In this document: piece by piece, positions 33,099 to 43,181 of the stretch
How positions within the stretch are numbered: position 1 is the stretch's first letter
How the letters are laid out: each line of letters starts with the position of its first letter
Source: Xylanibacter oryzae DSM 17970
GTDB taxonomy: Bacteria; Bacteroidota; Bacteroidia; Bacteroidales; Bacteroidaceae
Length of the DNA stretch: 64,000 bases
Direction of reading: 5' to 3'
Assembly (NCBI RefSeq): GCF_000585355.1
Contig: NZ_KK073873.1
Span: forward strand, 1,700,703-1,764,702
The notes under the pieces: generated by a model
What the model was told of the DNA's origin: nothing
The model's input: only the letters and a program-made list of their open reading frames with translations
Databases searched by the model: none
Translations under genes and position numbers: made by a program

Positions 33099-34527
33099 AC
33101 TCAGAAATGATCTTATCCAGTTTCTGTTGGAATTCACTGTCGCTTGGGCGGAAGGCATCTGCCTGTCTGATTGTTCCGTCAGGATTAATAATGATGAAAC
33201 GAGGTATGCCTACAATGCCCCACTGCTCAGTGATGGCCTTGTTTTCCTCTTTATCGCAATTGAACTGCAACCACTGAGGTTTATCACGCTCCAGTTTGGT
33301 CTTCCATGCCGCATAACTGGCATCAACACTGATACTGATAAAACGAATCTTTGGATTATCCTTGTAATGCTCTACCCACTTCTCTATGAATGGAATCTCA
33401 GCACAACAAGGTCCACACCACGTAGCCCAGATGTCGATAAATATATAGGTGCCAAAATAATCGGATAACTGATGACGAGCACCCTTTATGTCGTTTAATG
33501 TAACATCAGGACACTTTGCGCCCGCAATGGCATTCTTACGTGAATCTACGATATACTGCAAGTTGCTCACGATCTTCTTACTTGCCGCCTTGCTGAAGGC
33601 AGACCAGAAGGTGTCGATCTCAAAACTCTTAGCAGGCGAATCGGATGATGTGGAAAACAGATCAACAGCCATATTGAAAAGTAGGCGGTCTTTAACTTCT
33701 TGATTTTTGACATACTGATTTACAACACTAATATAATCCAAGCCATAGGCTGTAAGATTATCTGCCGTGGCAGAGGTGGTAAGATAGAAGTTGACAAACG
33801 TCTGAGGCAATCTGTAAATCTCGTCGAGGCCAAAGGTGTCGTTGACATCAATCTGACTGAGCAGCTTCTGATAGTAGGCATCTTTATGGATGTCGCGTTT
33901 CTCAGACCATGCTTTATCTTCGGTAAGAGTCAACAGGTTGGTAAGGCGATGGGTATTTGCCATCTTCGTAAATTTATCACGTGATTCGGCATCTGATACC
34001 TTGCTGATACACTTTAAGATTTCGTTATATCTACGATCTAAACGGCGGTAGGCTTCATCGTAGGTAATCTGCTCTTGCTTAGTCTTCTCGGCCATCTTTC
34101 TGAGTTCGTCGTCGTCCATATCAGAAAAATTATGACCATCACGTTCGTTCTTTTCGGGTTCGAAATTCATGAAGAGATAATAAAATTGTGACTCTACCTG
34201 AAAATCTCCACTATAAGAAACTTCGGTACGTCCGTTCTTGAGAGATAACGTTACTGTTTGCGACTTGCCTGTCTGTATTACGACTGGTGCAAGGCCTCCC
34301 TTTCCACACATGATAGTAATCTGACGGGGTGTATGTATAGAATCGTTTTGATAGGTCCACACACCTTTTGAATCAAACTTAATGGGTGAAATATCCTTAT
34401 TATTAATCATCATGGCGCCTGCCTTAAGAGAATTATCTCTTACGCAGACCTTCAGCATCTGAGCCTTGGAAGACAACGTGCACGCCAATCCGATAAATAA
34501 TAAGGATAAAAATTTAACGTACTTCAT
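33097..34527 (-). CDS. TlpA-like thioredoxin/DUF4369 protein (1)
   Basis: A 476-residue exported protein: signal peptide MKYVKFLSLLFIGLACTLSS, DUF4369-like N-terminus, helical middle (about 120-320), and a C-terminal thioredoxin-fold domain with the redox motif DIWATWCGPCCAEIPFIEKW. Such proteins act in the periplasm as thiol-disulfide reductases. Last gene of a minus-strand operon: 3 bp after a SusD gene. A second, paralogous protein begins the same operon. The motif has a third Cys (CGPCC). Substrate unknown. Confidence 0.9.
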   Translation of the reverse strand: MKYVKFLSLLFIGLACTLSSKAQMLKVCVRDNSLKAGAMMINNKDISPIKFDSKGVWTYQNDSIHTPRQITIMCGKGGLAPVVIQTGKSQTVTLSLKNGRTEVSYSGDFQVESQFYYLFMNFEPEKNERDGHNFSDMDDDELRKMAEKTKQEQITYDEAYRRLDRRYNEILKCISKVSDAESRDKFTKMANTHRLTNLLTLTEDKAWSEKRDIHKDAYYQKLLSQIDVNDTFGLDEIYRLPQTFVNFYLTTSATADNLTAYGLDYISVVNQYVKNQEVKDRLLFNMAVDLFSTSSDSPAKSFEIDTFWSAFSKAASKKIVSNLQYIVDSRKNAIAGAKCPDVTLNDIKGARHQLSDYFGTYIFIDIWATWCGPCCAEIPFIEKWVEHYKDNPKIRFISISVDASYAAWKTKLERDKPQWLQFNCDKEENKAITEQWGIVGIPRFIIINPDGTIRQADAFRPSDSEFQQKLDKIISE

Positions 34528-34530
34528 ATA

Positions 34531-36087
34531 TTAATAGTTTTGTGTTAGTGTAGGATTTTTGCGTACAGCATCTTGTGGGAATGGGAATATCCACAATTTT
34601 GAATTTGGAGCGATAGAGAACGAATAGGTATTACCGTTAAGGTCGGTCATATTGCGAGTGATAGTTCTCTTGTAGGCAGGTTCGGTATTCCAACGCCTGC
34701 AGTCGAAGAAGTTCTCGTACGTAGCAAGGCATTCTATCCACTTGCACTTTTGCAGTTGGGCCATGGCGTCGGCTTCGTTTGTAGCCGAGAGATCTGTATA
34801 GTAAGACTCGCCAATACGATTTTTGCGTACCTTATTGACTAAGTCGATGCCTTCTTTATATTTACCCGTACGGATAAGGCACTCTGCCAAGGTATAGTAC
34901 ATCCTGTCGCTAGTGATACCGTAGCCGTTGACAAAAGACTGCATACTGAAATATGTATCTGCGCCCATCACACCCGACAGCATCATGCCGTAAAGCGGAC
35001 TCCAGCTCGGATTGGCCGAATTGACAGGAACATAATCGTCGTCGGGATCTCCATCTTGAAAACCTGTTCGTGTAGCGTTCTTCTTGAGGATCTTGGCACA
35101 TGCCTGCATCTTTGCGTCAGAATCATCATCGCCGCCACCGCCTGGAGAAGTCTGGCCATTCATGAAAGCGTAGTCCTTTACATAGTCGCCCCTTTCGAAG
35201 AGTGATATTGTTTCGGGCGAAATTGTTTCGGTGAATAGAAGTCCTCCCATATAAAGAAGGTTGGACTTGGATTGTTTAGGCAAAATCCAATCAAGTTTGG
35301 TAAGTACCGACGAACGGTCTTCGATTGTAGGGTTTATGTCCAAAGCCTTAGTTGCATAAGGAATAGCGTCGGCATATCTTTTCATCTGCATAAGAACCTT
35401 GGCCCTTACGGCATTGGCCCAAGCCTGATCGCCGCGGAGCACATCGTTGGAGTGTAAAGGCAGGGCATTGATATACTCATCGCTGCAGTCTGCCAGAATC
35501 TTATCGTATACCTGCGCAACAGTCTCCTTGCTCTTTACGTCTGTAACATTCAGGTCGGTGACATAAGCTATTCCGCCATCTTTAGCGGCTGTAGCCTCAT
35601 CATACTGAGGTGCATAGATATTGACCAGAAGCCAATGGATATAAGCTCTCATAATGTGAGCCTCAGCCTCAAGAGCTTTCTTCTTGTTTTCATCGCCACT
35701 TGCGCCCGGCATCTTATTTATGATGGTATTCATATAGTTGATGTACTTGTAGGCATTGTTATATCGGCTATCGGTAAGGGTCAGGGATGCGCGATCTACC
35801 GACTCATCCCATGCTATCATAGAGTAGAGCATCGTACTCTTTTGACTCAGCGCCGTAGGCACGTTGACCGTCTGACCATAACTTTCATTACATATCAAGC
35901 CCAGATCGGTAAAAGGCAGACCAAAGTCGTACTGCTGATTGAACAGCATCTCCAGGTCGTCTACCGAACCAAGCGTGCTCTTCCCTTTTGGTGTAATATC
36001 CAACTTGTCGTTGCAACTGCTGAATGACAATGTCATCAGGCAAACCAGGGATGCGTATATAATTTTATGATTAATATGTTTCATCAT
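34531..36087 (-). CDS. SusD/RagB-family outer-membrane lipoprotein (1)
   Basis: A 518-residue lipoprotein: signal with lipobox LMTLSFSSCNDKLDITPKGK. SusD-type helices follow, for example EAEAHIMRAYIHWLLVNIYA, ANAVRAKVLMQMKRYADAIP, and the C-terminal pattern DCRRWNT. It lids the SusC porin at 36103, whose stop is 15 bp upstream. Ligand cannot be inferred. The set contains no glycosidase, so a peptide or protein-derived ligand (as in RagAB) is as plausible as a glycan. Confidence 0.93.
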   Translation of the reverse strand: MMKHINHKIIYASLVCLMTLSFSSCNDKLDITPKGKSTLGSVDDLEMLFNQQYDFGLPFTDLGLICNESYGQTVNVPTALSQKSTMLYSMIAWDESVDRASLTLTDSRYNNAYKYINYMNTIINKMPGASGDENKKKALEAEAHIMRAYIHWLLVNIYAPQYDEATAAKDGGIAYVTDLNVTDVKSKETVAQVYDKILADCSDEYINALPLHSNDVLRGDQAWANAVRAKVLMQMKRYADAIPYATKALDINPTIEDRSSVLTKLDWILPKQSKSNLLYMGGLLFTETISPETISLFERGDYVKDYAFMNGQTSPGGGGDDDSDAKMQACAKILKKNATRTGFQDGDPDDDYVPVNSANPSWSPLYGMMLSGVMGADTYFSMQSFVNGYGITSDRMYYTLAECLIRTGKYKEGIDLVNKVRKNRIGESYYTDLSATNEADAMAQLQKCKWIECLATYENFFDCRRWNTEPAYKRTITRNMTDLNGNTYSFSIAPNSKLWIFPFPQDAVRKNPTLTQNY

Positions 36088-36102
36088 ATTCTGTTTATTA
36101 TA

Positions 36103-39100
36103 TTATAAATTAATGCCGACACTCATTGTATAACTTTTACGCGCCTTAGCGGTGGCATAGCCGGTAACAGGATTTACAGCCTCGGGGTCGATGCCCTGAC
36201 TGTTGCGCACCCAAGTAGCGACGTTGTTGATCTGAACACGCAGACGCATGCCCCTGACACCTATAACATCGCATATACGTTTAGAGAATTGATAACCCAA
36301 AACTACATTTCTAAGTTTAAGATAGTCGGCATGCATTACGGTCTGGTCTATGTATCCGGGCGTTCCAATAGTCTTGAAGCCAAGATATCCATTGGCGATG
36401 GCAGAGCTCTTATCAGTTGCATTCCAGTAGTTGAGATAGGCAGCAGGTAAAGGTTCGTCCATTGAATTATAGCCATACTGTGTACCGCCGTGCCCCCAAT
36501 CCTCCATAGCTGCACGCATATAGTGACCTCCGTAGAGGGCGAACATGCCTGAAAGTGAGAATCCTTTCCATGTGATCTCAGGTACAAAACTTGCTGTTAC
36601 ACGAGGGTCTAATCCACCTGAGAAGACTATATCGTCTACGCCAAACTCGCCTGAACCAATATCTGTGGTATGTACGTTGCCTGTCTTATCATACCAACCA
36701 TAAGACTGAACACCACTGTCGTCGGTCTTCATTCCGGCAAAGCGATAAGAATAGAGCGAATTTATAGGTCGGCCCTCATGCAAGGTGGTCAAGGCTTCCA
36801 TGCCGGATGACGGCAGATGGTCTACATGCAGAACCTTATTGTTGTTGTAAGCGATGTTGAACGAAGCTGATATGCCAAGATCATTCATATTCTGCGGGGC
36901 AATTATCGCACCGTCTAACTGTAGTTCTATACCCGTATTGCGAGCCTTACCATTGTTGATATTCAACGATGACCATCCGGTAGTAGGGTCAACATCGGTA
37001 AGAGCCAAGAGGTCGCTGCTGGTCTTGCTATATCCGTCGAGCGAACCGCTAAGGCGATGATCGAAGAGCGAGAAGTCAAGGCCGATATTCCAAGAAGCTG
37101 TCTTCTCCCAACGCAACTGATCATTTGGAGGTGTGTTGAGTGTAGCTCCCTTCTTGCCGTTAATATCATTGACGGCGATGGCTGCTGTAAGATAAGAAGA
37201 TACATTTTGGTCTATGTTACCCGTCAGACCATAACTGGCTCTGAGTTTCAGTGCATTTACCCAAGTTACAGACTTCATGAAGGGTTCATGGTCGATGTTC
37301 CAACTGGCACCAACCGACCACAGCGGACGACCGCGGAACTTAGGATCTGCACCAAACAAATCGGCTTTATCCACACGATAAGAGAATGATGCGCAATAAC
37401 GGCTGTCGTAAGTGTAATTGGCATTGAGATACATCGAATAGAAACGATGCAGAATATCGGTAGTGGCATAGTCGGCGGCTGTAGGTAAAGAACCTGCAGG
37501 GCTATAATTGGCACCTAAATCAGAAGAGGTGAGTTGGTTGAGATCATAGAAGTTTACGAGATAGTTCAGATTGGTCTGCGACTGGTCGTCGTAGCCCACC
37601 AAAAGGTTATTAGTAGAGCGGTCGTGCGACTGGCGGTACTCCATACCTGCGATAGCTTCGAATGAATGTTTTTCGGCAAATACTTTAGAATAGTTGCCCT
37701 GAATTCGGAATGTATAGAAATCACCATTATCATTGGTGCTGCGCAACATTCCACCTTCGGGCAGATAGTGCTTGCCTCCGCTTGTAGTGAGGTTGTAAAG
37801 ATGTCTCATCACATAAGAATTGCCTTCAAGATAGGTCTCTCCTTTATAGATGATGTCCTCATACTGGAACTTTGTGGAAATGCTGAACTCAGGAAGAATC
37901 TTGAAATTGGCATCTACAAAGGTTCGGATATTGTTTCTACGAGATTTTGTAAAATTAAGTTTCGATTCGTCCAACAGGTTGAATGTCTCTGACTCCAATC
38001 CCAAAGACGGATCGCGCAGACTTGGTTCGCCAAGATAAGTGCCTGCCTCCATGGCTGAATGAGATCCGTCTGCATTATACATACTCATGTATGGGGCAAA
38101 GGAGTTGATATCGTTATACTGACTGGAAGCATGTACTTTAGAACGCTCGCTGATAAGATTTACGCCAAAAGTAAGGTCTAACCATTTGGCAGCCGACAAA
38201 TCACCAAGATAACTAAGTTGGTAGGTGTTATCGTTTTCAAGAGTTTTACCCATATTATCTCCCGAATAATTCAAAACAATATTTGAATTAAGAAGTTTGC
38301 CCTTATTGCGTATAGACACATTATACTGCTGTTGTACCTGTGAGCGGAGCATTACATTCTCCCACTCTTTACGATAGTCGTTTTGACGCCATGTGCTCAT
38401 GATATTGTTGTATGTCTTATCATCCATAGTGCCCATTTTGTGCTGCAACATTACACGCGAAGCCATTGACAGAGCGTAGGGGTTAACGGCAAATCTGCCT
38501 TTTAAATCGTTGTACAGTTCGTCATGTCCTGCTACATAGTTGAAATTGTTTTCTTCCAAATCCAACGCCTGACTGGCACTGGCCCATCTTCTATTATCAT
38601 AGTTTTGCTTATCAGAGATGATAAGGTCGGCATTGAAGTCGACCGACAATCTTTCATCATGTGCTCTCTTGGTTGTAATAACGATCACGCCATTAGAAGC
38701 GCGAGCACCATAGATGGCGGCTGCCGATGCATCCTTTAACACAGTGATATTTTCGATGTTATAAGGATTGACAGTCTCAATAGATCCCTCGATAGGTAAT
38801 CCGTCTACGACAATCAGAGGTGAGGTCTTGGCCTGGAATGATCCTGCACCACGTATCACCATAGATGCAAGGCCATCATCGGTATTGCCATTATTGTAAA
38901 TGGTAAGTCCGGGTATCTGTCCTTCCAGACGACTTGTAACATCCTTCGTGTATCTCTCGTCCAAATTTTTGGCACTGATAATCTGATATGAACCTGTGGC
39001 ATTTTCGCGCTTTATATTCTGATATCCGGTGACAAGTACTTCGTTCAGAAGATTATCGTCTGTGTCAAGTTTAACCATCAGCAACTTGTCTGTGTGCTGA

Positions 39101-39615
39101 TTAATAGCCACTGTCTTGTTTTTCATACCTATATATGAAAAATCCAACTGCGCATTTTTACCTTCCACGATGATAGAGAAATGTCCGTCCAAATCGGTTG
39201 TTGCTCCAGTGCCTGTACCTTTTACCATGACTGTGACGCCGGCCAGCGGTTCATCATGAGAATCGGAAACATCACCATAAATCAACTTCTTGTAATAAGG
39301 TTGATCTGCCTTGCCCTGCTTGATGATAACAGTGCCATTGGATATCTCATAATCCAGTCCGGCTTCTTCATTGAAGATACGGTTAAGCAACTCCTTGAAA
39401 GTCGCATTCTTGTAATGACAAGTAATAGGTCCGACTCGATCAGCAACCTCCTTCTTGTACACAAACTGATAACCTGTCTTCTTTCGCAGGTCATTAGTAA
39501 TTTGCTCTATCGTCTGTTCTTTATAACTGACGCTGAACGTTTGCGCCTTTATCCCCGATGGCAAAGCCACCAAAAAGATCAGGAACAACGAAAAAATTAT
39601 AATCTCTCTTTTCAT
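36103..39615 (-). CDS. SusC/RagA TonB-dependent transporter (1)
   Basis: An 1170-residue TonB-dependent outer-membrane receptor. Signal peptide to about residue 24; STN domain (about 45-100; YKEQTIEQITNDLRKKTGYQ) that contacts the FecR anti-sigma; carboxypeptidase-like repeat (GVTVMVKGTGTGATTDLDG); plug with LNEVLVTGYQNIKRENATGS and DASAAAIYGARASNGVIVIT; then the beta barrel ending in MSVGINL. The STN domain fits a sigma-FecR trans-envelope relay with 39623 and 42433. It is followed by SusD 15 bp on. Confidence 0.96.
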   Translation of the reverse strand: MKREIIIFSLFLIFLVALPSGIKAQTFSVSYKEQTIEQITNDLRKKTGYQFVYKKEVADRVGPITCHYKNATFKELLNRIFNEEAGLDYEISNGTVIIKQGKADQPYYKKLIYGDVSDSHDEPLAGVTVMVKGTGTGATTDLDGHFSIIVEGKNAQLDFSYIGMKNKTVAINQHTDKLLMVKLDTDDNLLNEVLVTGYQNIKRENATGSYQIISAKNLDERYTKDVTSRLEGQIPGLTIYNNGNTDDGLASMVIRGAGSFQAKTSPLIVVDGLPIEGSIETVNPYNIENITVLKDASAAAIYGARASNGVIVITTKRAHDERLSVDFNADLIISDKQNYDNRRWASASQALDLEENNFNYVAGHDELYNDLKGRFAVNPYALSMASRVMLQHKMGTMDDKTYNNIMSTWRQNDYRKEWENVMLRSQVQQQYNVSIRNKGKLLNSNIVLNYSGDNMGKTLENDNTYQLSYLGDLSAAKWLDLTFGVNLISERSKVHASSQYNDINSFAPYMSMYNADGSHSAMEAGTYLGEPSLRDPSLGLESETFNLLDESKLNFTKSRRNNIRTFVDANFKILPEFSISTKFQYEDIIYKGETYLEGNSYVMRHLYNLTTSGGKHYLPEGGMLRSTNDNGDFYTFRIQGNYSKVFAEKHSFEAIAGMEYRQSHDRSTNNLLVGYDDQSQTNLNYLVNFYDLNQLTSSDLGANYSPAGSLPTAADYATTDILHRFYSMYLNANYTYDSRYCASFSYRVDKADLFGADPKFRGRPLWSVGASWNIDHEPFMKSVTWVNALKLRASYGLTGNIDQNVSSYLTAAIAVNDINGKKGATLNTPPNDQLRWEKTASWNIGLDFSLFDHRLSGSLDGYSKTSSDLLALTDVDPTTGWSSLNINNGKARNTGIELQLDGAIIAPQNMNDLGISASFNIAYNNNKVLHVDHLPSSGMEALTTLHEGRPINSLYSYRFAGMKTDDSGVQSYGWYDKTGNVHTTDIGSGEFGVDDIVFSGGLDPRVTASFVPEITWKGFSLSGMFALYGGHYMRAAMEDWGHGGTQYGYNSMDEPLPAAYLNYWNATDKSSAIANGYLGFKTIGTPGYIDQTVMHADYLKLRNVVLGYQFSKRICDVIGVRGMRLRVQINNVATWVRNSQGIDPEAVNPVTGYATAKARKSYTMSVGINL

Positions 39616-39622
39616 ACAATAA

Positions 39623-40867
39623 TCATTTAGAATTATCTTCAGGCGATATCAAGACAATATCACCTTTCTGGCGGAGGCGAACTCCACCTATCTTCTTGAA
39701 TATATCTGTAACTTCTTTGAAACTGCCATATTTGGGAATACTTCCCATAAATACGGTGGTTGCTAATTTCTTGTCGGTAAAGGCATACTTGAAGTTATAC
39801 CATCTGCTCAGAGTTTTCATTATCTGCTCCATGGTCTGCTCTTGGAACACAAATGCGCCCCTGCGCCAACTTGTAACCACATCGGGGTCAACTTCGTGCA
39901 CTTGTGCAGATGCATCTACCTTGTCAAAGATGACCTGATTGCCCGGAGTAAGCATAATTTTGTTATTGCTGCCACCAAAGGTTCTCAATGAGATACTTCC
40001 TTTTACGAGTGTGGTGTAAACGATCGATTCATCATTGTAGGCATGAATATTAAACTCAGTGCCGTATACTCTGACCTCCTGACCGCCGCTCACTACATAG
40101 AACGGTCTGTCGTTGATATGTGCAACTTTGAAATAGGCTTCTCCGGATACTTCTACCCTACGCTCTTTGGCAGAGAATTTCTTAGGATAACACAGTTTTG
40201 ATTCTGCATTAAGCCAGACTTCAGTGCCATCCTCAAGTTTAACTTTAAATTCGCCACCACGAGGAGTAGAAAGATTGTTCATCTTACTGCGGGACTTGTT
40301 ATCGGCCATCGATATTTTCCTCTTGTTCAGGATAGTATTATCGGTAAGAAATACCGTTGTGCCATCATCAAGAGTAAGTCTGGCCTGCGTATGTCCGGGA
40401 ATTATTTGATTGGACATAACAGCCACCTTTTTCACGTTTTTATCCTCATGCGCTCTGTTCTGCCAAAACAATACAGAACCTATCAACAGGAGGAGAATTG
40501 CCGCTGCAGTCATCACACGATATAAGCGCGAAGGCTTCTTAACAGTGACTTCGGATGAAAAGGTTTCTTCGTTAACGATTCCTTGGCTAATAATTCCTTC
40601 GTTAATGGTTTCTTGGCTAATGACTCCTTCGTTAATGCCCAACTGGTATTTCATGCTTTCGAGTGGACCGTGATAGTCTACCTGATTTCTATTTCGCAAC
40701 TCCATAGAGAAGTTCTCCATATTCATCAGATGCTGAAACGTTTCTTCATTGCATGCGTTTTTCGAACGCCATGCAGTAAGCATTTTGCCCTCCTCATCTG
40801 TGATAGTACCTATAAGATACTTACAGATGAGATAAGGAATTCTTTCTTGCTCTAAAGGTTGACTCAT
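39623..40867 (-). CDS. FecR-family anti-sigma factor (1)
   Basis: A 414-residue membrane-anchored regulator. Cytoplasmic N-terminus (LICKYLIGTITDEEGKMLTA), then a repeat-encoded segment (EGVISQETINEGIISQGIVN, residues about 77-96), a single membrane helix (AAAILLLLIGSVLFW), the FecR domain (VEVSGEAYFKVAHINDRPFY) and the DUF4974 end (WYNFKYAFTDKKLATTVFMG). It transmits a signal from the SusC STN domain to the ECF sigma. Gap to SusC is 7 bp. The sigma gene lies beyond the thioredoxin-like gene and is divergent. Confidence 0.93.
   Translation of the reverse strand: MSQPLEQERIPYLICKYLIGTITDEEGKMLTAWRSKNACNEETFQHLMNMENFSMELRNRNQVDYHGPLESMKYQLGINEGVISQETINEGIISQGIVNEETFSSEVTVKKPSRLYRVMTAAAILLLLIGSVLFWQNRAHEDKNVKKVAVMSNQIIPGHTQARLTLDDGTTVFLTDNTILNKRKISMADNKSRSKMNNLSTPRGGEFKVKLEDGTEVWLNAESKLCYPKKFSAKERRVEVSGEAYFKVAHINDRPFYVVSGGQEVRVYGTEFNIHAYNDESIVYTTLVKGSISLRTFGGSNNKIMLTPGNQVIFDKVDASAQVHEVDPDVVTSWRRGAFVFQEQTMEQIMKTLSRWYNFKYAFTDKKLATTVFMGSIPKYGSFKEVTDIFKKIGGVRLRQKGDIVLISPEDNSK
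40568..40640. repeat. 30-bp tandem repeat inside fecR
   Basis: Units starting TTCGTTAACGATTCCTTGGC and TTCGTTAATGGTTTCTTGGC, 30 bp each, plus a third part. In frame, they add (N)EGxISQ blocks before the membrane helix, so copy number can vary without a frameshift. Confidence 0.75.
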
Positions 40868-40881
40868 ATTTTATATTAAAG

Positions 40882-42285
40882 TTATTTAGACTCTTCTTCA
40901 AGGGTCTTTGCTGTTTTCTCGTCAGAAGGCCGTGAAGCATCTCCACTGAAGATGTTGCCTTTCGAATCTATCATGATAAAACGAGGGATGCCTGTTATGC
41001 CCCAGTCTTTTGAGAATATCTGGTTGTTTTGGGGTGTCAATACAAATTGTGCCCACTGAGGTTTGTCTTTGGCTAGTTTATCTTTCCATGCCTTGGTATT
41101 TTCATCTACAGATATACTTATAAACTGTAGTTTATCATTGCCTGCAAATCTCTTGACAAGTTGCTCCAAATGTGGAATCTCTTTTACGCAAGGTCCGCAC
41201 CATGTGGCCCAAACATCTATATATGTAAACTTGCCCTTTAGCAATGAGGATAGTTGCACTGACTTGCCGTCGGGTGTATTAAGAGTGATATCTGGGGCAG
41301 CTTTGCCTGACTTTGTGAGTCTTTTTGACTCTTGTTTGTCTTTGAACTGCTGAATCATACCCTTAGCCACGATAGAGTCATTGCCGGCAAACTTCAGATA
41401 ATCACGTATGAAAGACTCTTGATCACCGCCAACACCATTGCCGTATAAAAAATACTGCTGACCTATCATACTTACCATTGATGTGCGCAATCCCGGTAGA
41501 GTTACAATCTTATCTACAAGAGCCATTTGCTCACGGCAGAATGCCTCATTATTTCCTTCTAACGGAGCTTTCACCATATTATTGAGAGCTGTCAGTGACA
41601 GGTTGGTCTGGTAGTTTATTGGGTCGTTTATATCTATGCCGGCTATGGCCTGCTTAAATTCTTCATTATCCTGATATTTTGCCCCATCTTCGGATGCATC
41701 CATGATAAGGCGTATCTTGGTCCACTTATAGTTGCCTTCAGACAATCTGGTATAATAATCTCGAACCTTATTATCTTTAATTGTAGGTAGGAGAGCTTTT
41801 ACCTTAGCATACTCAGTCTCCAAAAGAGCACGATAAGTTGCATTTGGTTTGTCTTCAGATGGATCAGGAGCCCAATACTTCATGCTATCAAACGATCTGG
41901 TTATTTGATTAACCAAATAGTTGATCTTGACGTCAGCACCGCTGAACTTTACGTCGTATTCAGCACCTTTTTTTTCGATAGCAATTTCTACTGTCTTGCC
42001 CTTAACCAAATGTGCACCGAAATAACCATTGGCCCCTAAATCAATACCTACATCTGCCGTCGGTCCTTGAAAATCCATGTCGAAGGTGAAAGTTCCATCC
42101 TTCTGGATTTTCAGATCATTCATCTTCGCATTGATTGCATAGCCATCAGGTGAGTAGTTGACTCCTGCTTCATCAACAGTAAAACCTTTGATTACTCCCT
42201 TGAGCAACTGAGCATGACTCATTAATGGCATAGCCAATAGCATAGCTCCCAAGGTAAGAATCCTAATTTTTCTTTTGTCTCTCAT
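40882..42285 (-). CDS. TlpA-like thioredoxin/DUF4369 protein (2)
   Basis: A 467-residue exported protein: signal peptide ending LLAMPLMSHAQ, DUF4369 domain (about 27-110; VIKGFTVDEAGVNYSPDGYA), helical middle, and C-terminal thioredoxin fold with DVWATWCGPCVKEIPHLEQL. First gene of the operon TlpA-like, FecR, SusC, SusD, TlpA-like. The two ends of the operon encode paralogs of the same architecture. Unlike copy 1, it has only the two Cys of the active site. Divergent from the ECF sigma gene, with a 147-bp gap. Confidence 0.9.
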   Translation of the reverse strand: MRDKRKIRILTLGAMLLAMPLMSHAQLLKGVIKGFTVDEAGVNYSPDGYAINAKMNDLKIQKDGTFTFDMDFQGPTADVGIDLGANGYFGAHLVKGKTVEIAIEKKGAEYDVKFSGADVKINYLVNQITRSFDSMKYWAPDPSEDKPNATYRALLETEYAKVKALLPTIKDNKVRDYYTRLSEGNYKWTKIRLIMDASEDGAKYQDNEEFKQAIAGIDINDPINYQTNLSLTALNNMVKAPLEGNNEAFCREQMALVDKIVTLPGLRTSMVSMIGQQYFLYGNGVGGDQESFIRDYLKFAGNDSIVAKGMIQQFKDKQESKRLTKSGKAAPDITLNTPDGKSVQLSSLLKGKFTYIDVWATWCGPCVKEIPHLEQLVKRFAGNDKLQFISISVDENTKAWKDKLAKDKPQWAQFVLTPQNNQIFSKDWGITGIPRFIMIDSKGNIFSGDASRPSDEKTAKTLEEESK

Positions 42286-42383
42286 ACAATTTTAATTTTT
42301 AATGATAAAGTTGTCACTTTGAAAGCTAATACGCAAAGAATGAAGATTTATGTAACAAAAATAAGCTTTTTTTTCGTTTTTCT

Positions 42384-42414
42384 TTTGATTTAAGGAGAAA
42401 AAGATGTAATTTTG
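42384..42414 (+). promoter_or_regulatory. Bacteroidota promoter of ECF sigma gene (1)
   Basis: -33 TTTG at 42384-42387, exactly 19 bp, then -7 TAATTTTG at 42407-42414; the start codon is at 42433. It shows that the frame start at TTG 42412 is not the true start. Confidence 0.8.
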
Positions 42415-42432
42415 TATAAGATAGAAACCAAT

Positions 42433-43005
42433 ATGAATATTAGCCAACAGGTATTCGATGATTTTAAGGAAAATAATCTAGACAGTCTTTATCGCGAAGC
42501 GTGGCCTTCGCTCATGTCTTATGCAGCCAGAATACTTGGCAAAAAATATGCCATGATGACTGAGGACTGTGTTCAGGAATCTATACTTACGGTATATCAT
42601 TCCTTACCTACTCTTGTCTCACCGTCTCAACTGAAAGCTTTTCTTTTCACTTGTCTTCATAACAAATGTGTTTCTGTATTACGAAAAGGTAATACTCAGA
42701 ATAAATATCTTAATCAGTTAGAAACAATAGAACCTGAGGTCTCAACAGCGATCATTGAGCAGGAAACAATTGATATGTTACTTAATGCTATTAACGAATT
42801 GCCGGATAAATACAGGCAGATCTTTGAACTGAATTTTCAACAGGGTCTAAAGAATGCTGAGGCAGCTGCAATGCTTGATATATCAATAGACAATTTCAAC
42901 AAGAGGAAATCTAAAATGATATCTCTACTGCGCAACAGATTTGGGGGCGATGAATTCATGCAAATTCTTATTTCTGTGCTTTTCAGTATAGATGTTTTTA
43001 TCTAA
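42433..43005 (+). CDS. ECF sigma factor (1)
   Basis: A 190-residue sigma-70 family protein of the ECF type. Region 2 includes YAARILGKKYAMMTEDCVQE and LKAFLFTCLHNKCVSVLRKG; region 4 has ELPDKYRQIFELNFQQGLKN and AEAAAMLDISIDNFNKRKSK. Start 42433 (MNISQQVFDDF) is set by the promoter. It is divergent from the operon with FecR and SusC that it presumably controls; such a split is less usual than the sigma-fecR tandem seen at 49635-51248. The C-terminus is hydrophobic (ILISVLFSIDVFI). Confidence 0.92.
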   Translation: MNISQQVFDDFKENNLDSLYREAWPSLMSYAARILGKKYAMMTEDCVQESILTVYHSLPTLVSPSQLKAFLFTCLHNKCVSVLRKGNTQNKYLNQLETIEPEVSTAIIEQETIDMLLNAINELPDKYRQIFELNFQQGLKNAEAAAMLDISIDNFNKRKSKMISLLRNRFGGDEFMQILISVLFSIDVFI

Positions 43006-43181
43006 CAACAGATTATTACTCAGCATTTTGTTTGTTTTCATAATTCTAATATTATTATTGATGCTTATAATAATAACAGATATTATAATATATATAAGAT
43101 GTTTATTTATACATTATATATAGTGTATGGGCAACTTAGTACATGCAAAGATATACTACTATTCGATTAATAGTTCGTTGA
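43006..43181. other. AT-rich intergenic stretch after ECF sigma (1)
   Basis: Non-coding, rich in TAATAAT and TATATA words, much like the 31127-31196 tract; nothing further recognised. Confidence 0.5.
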
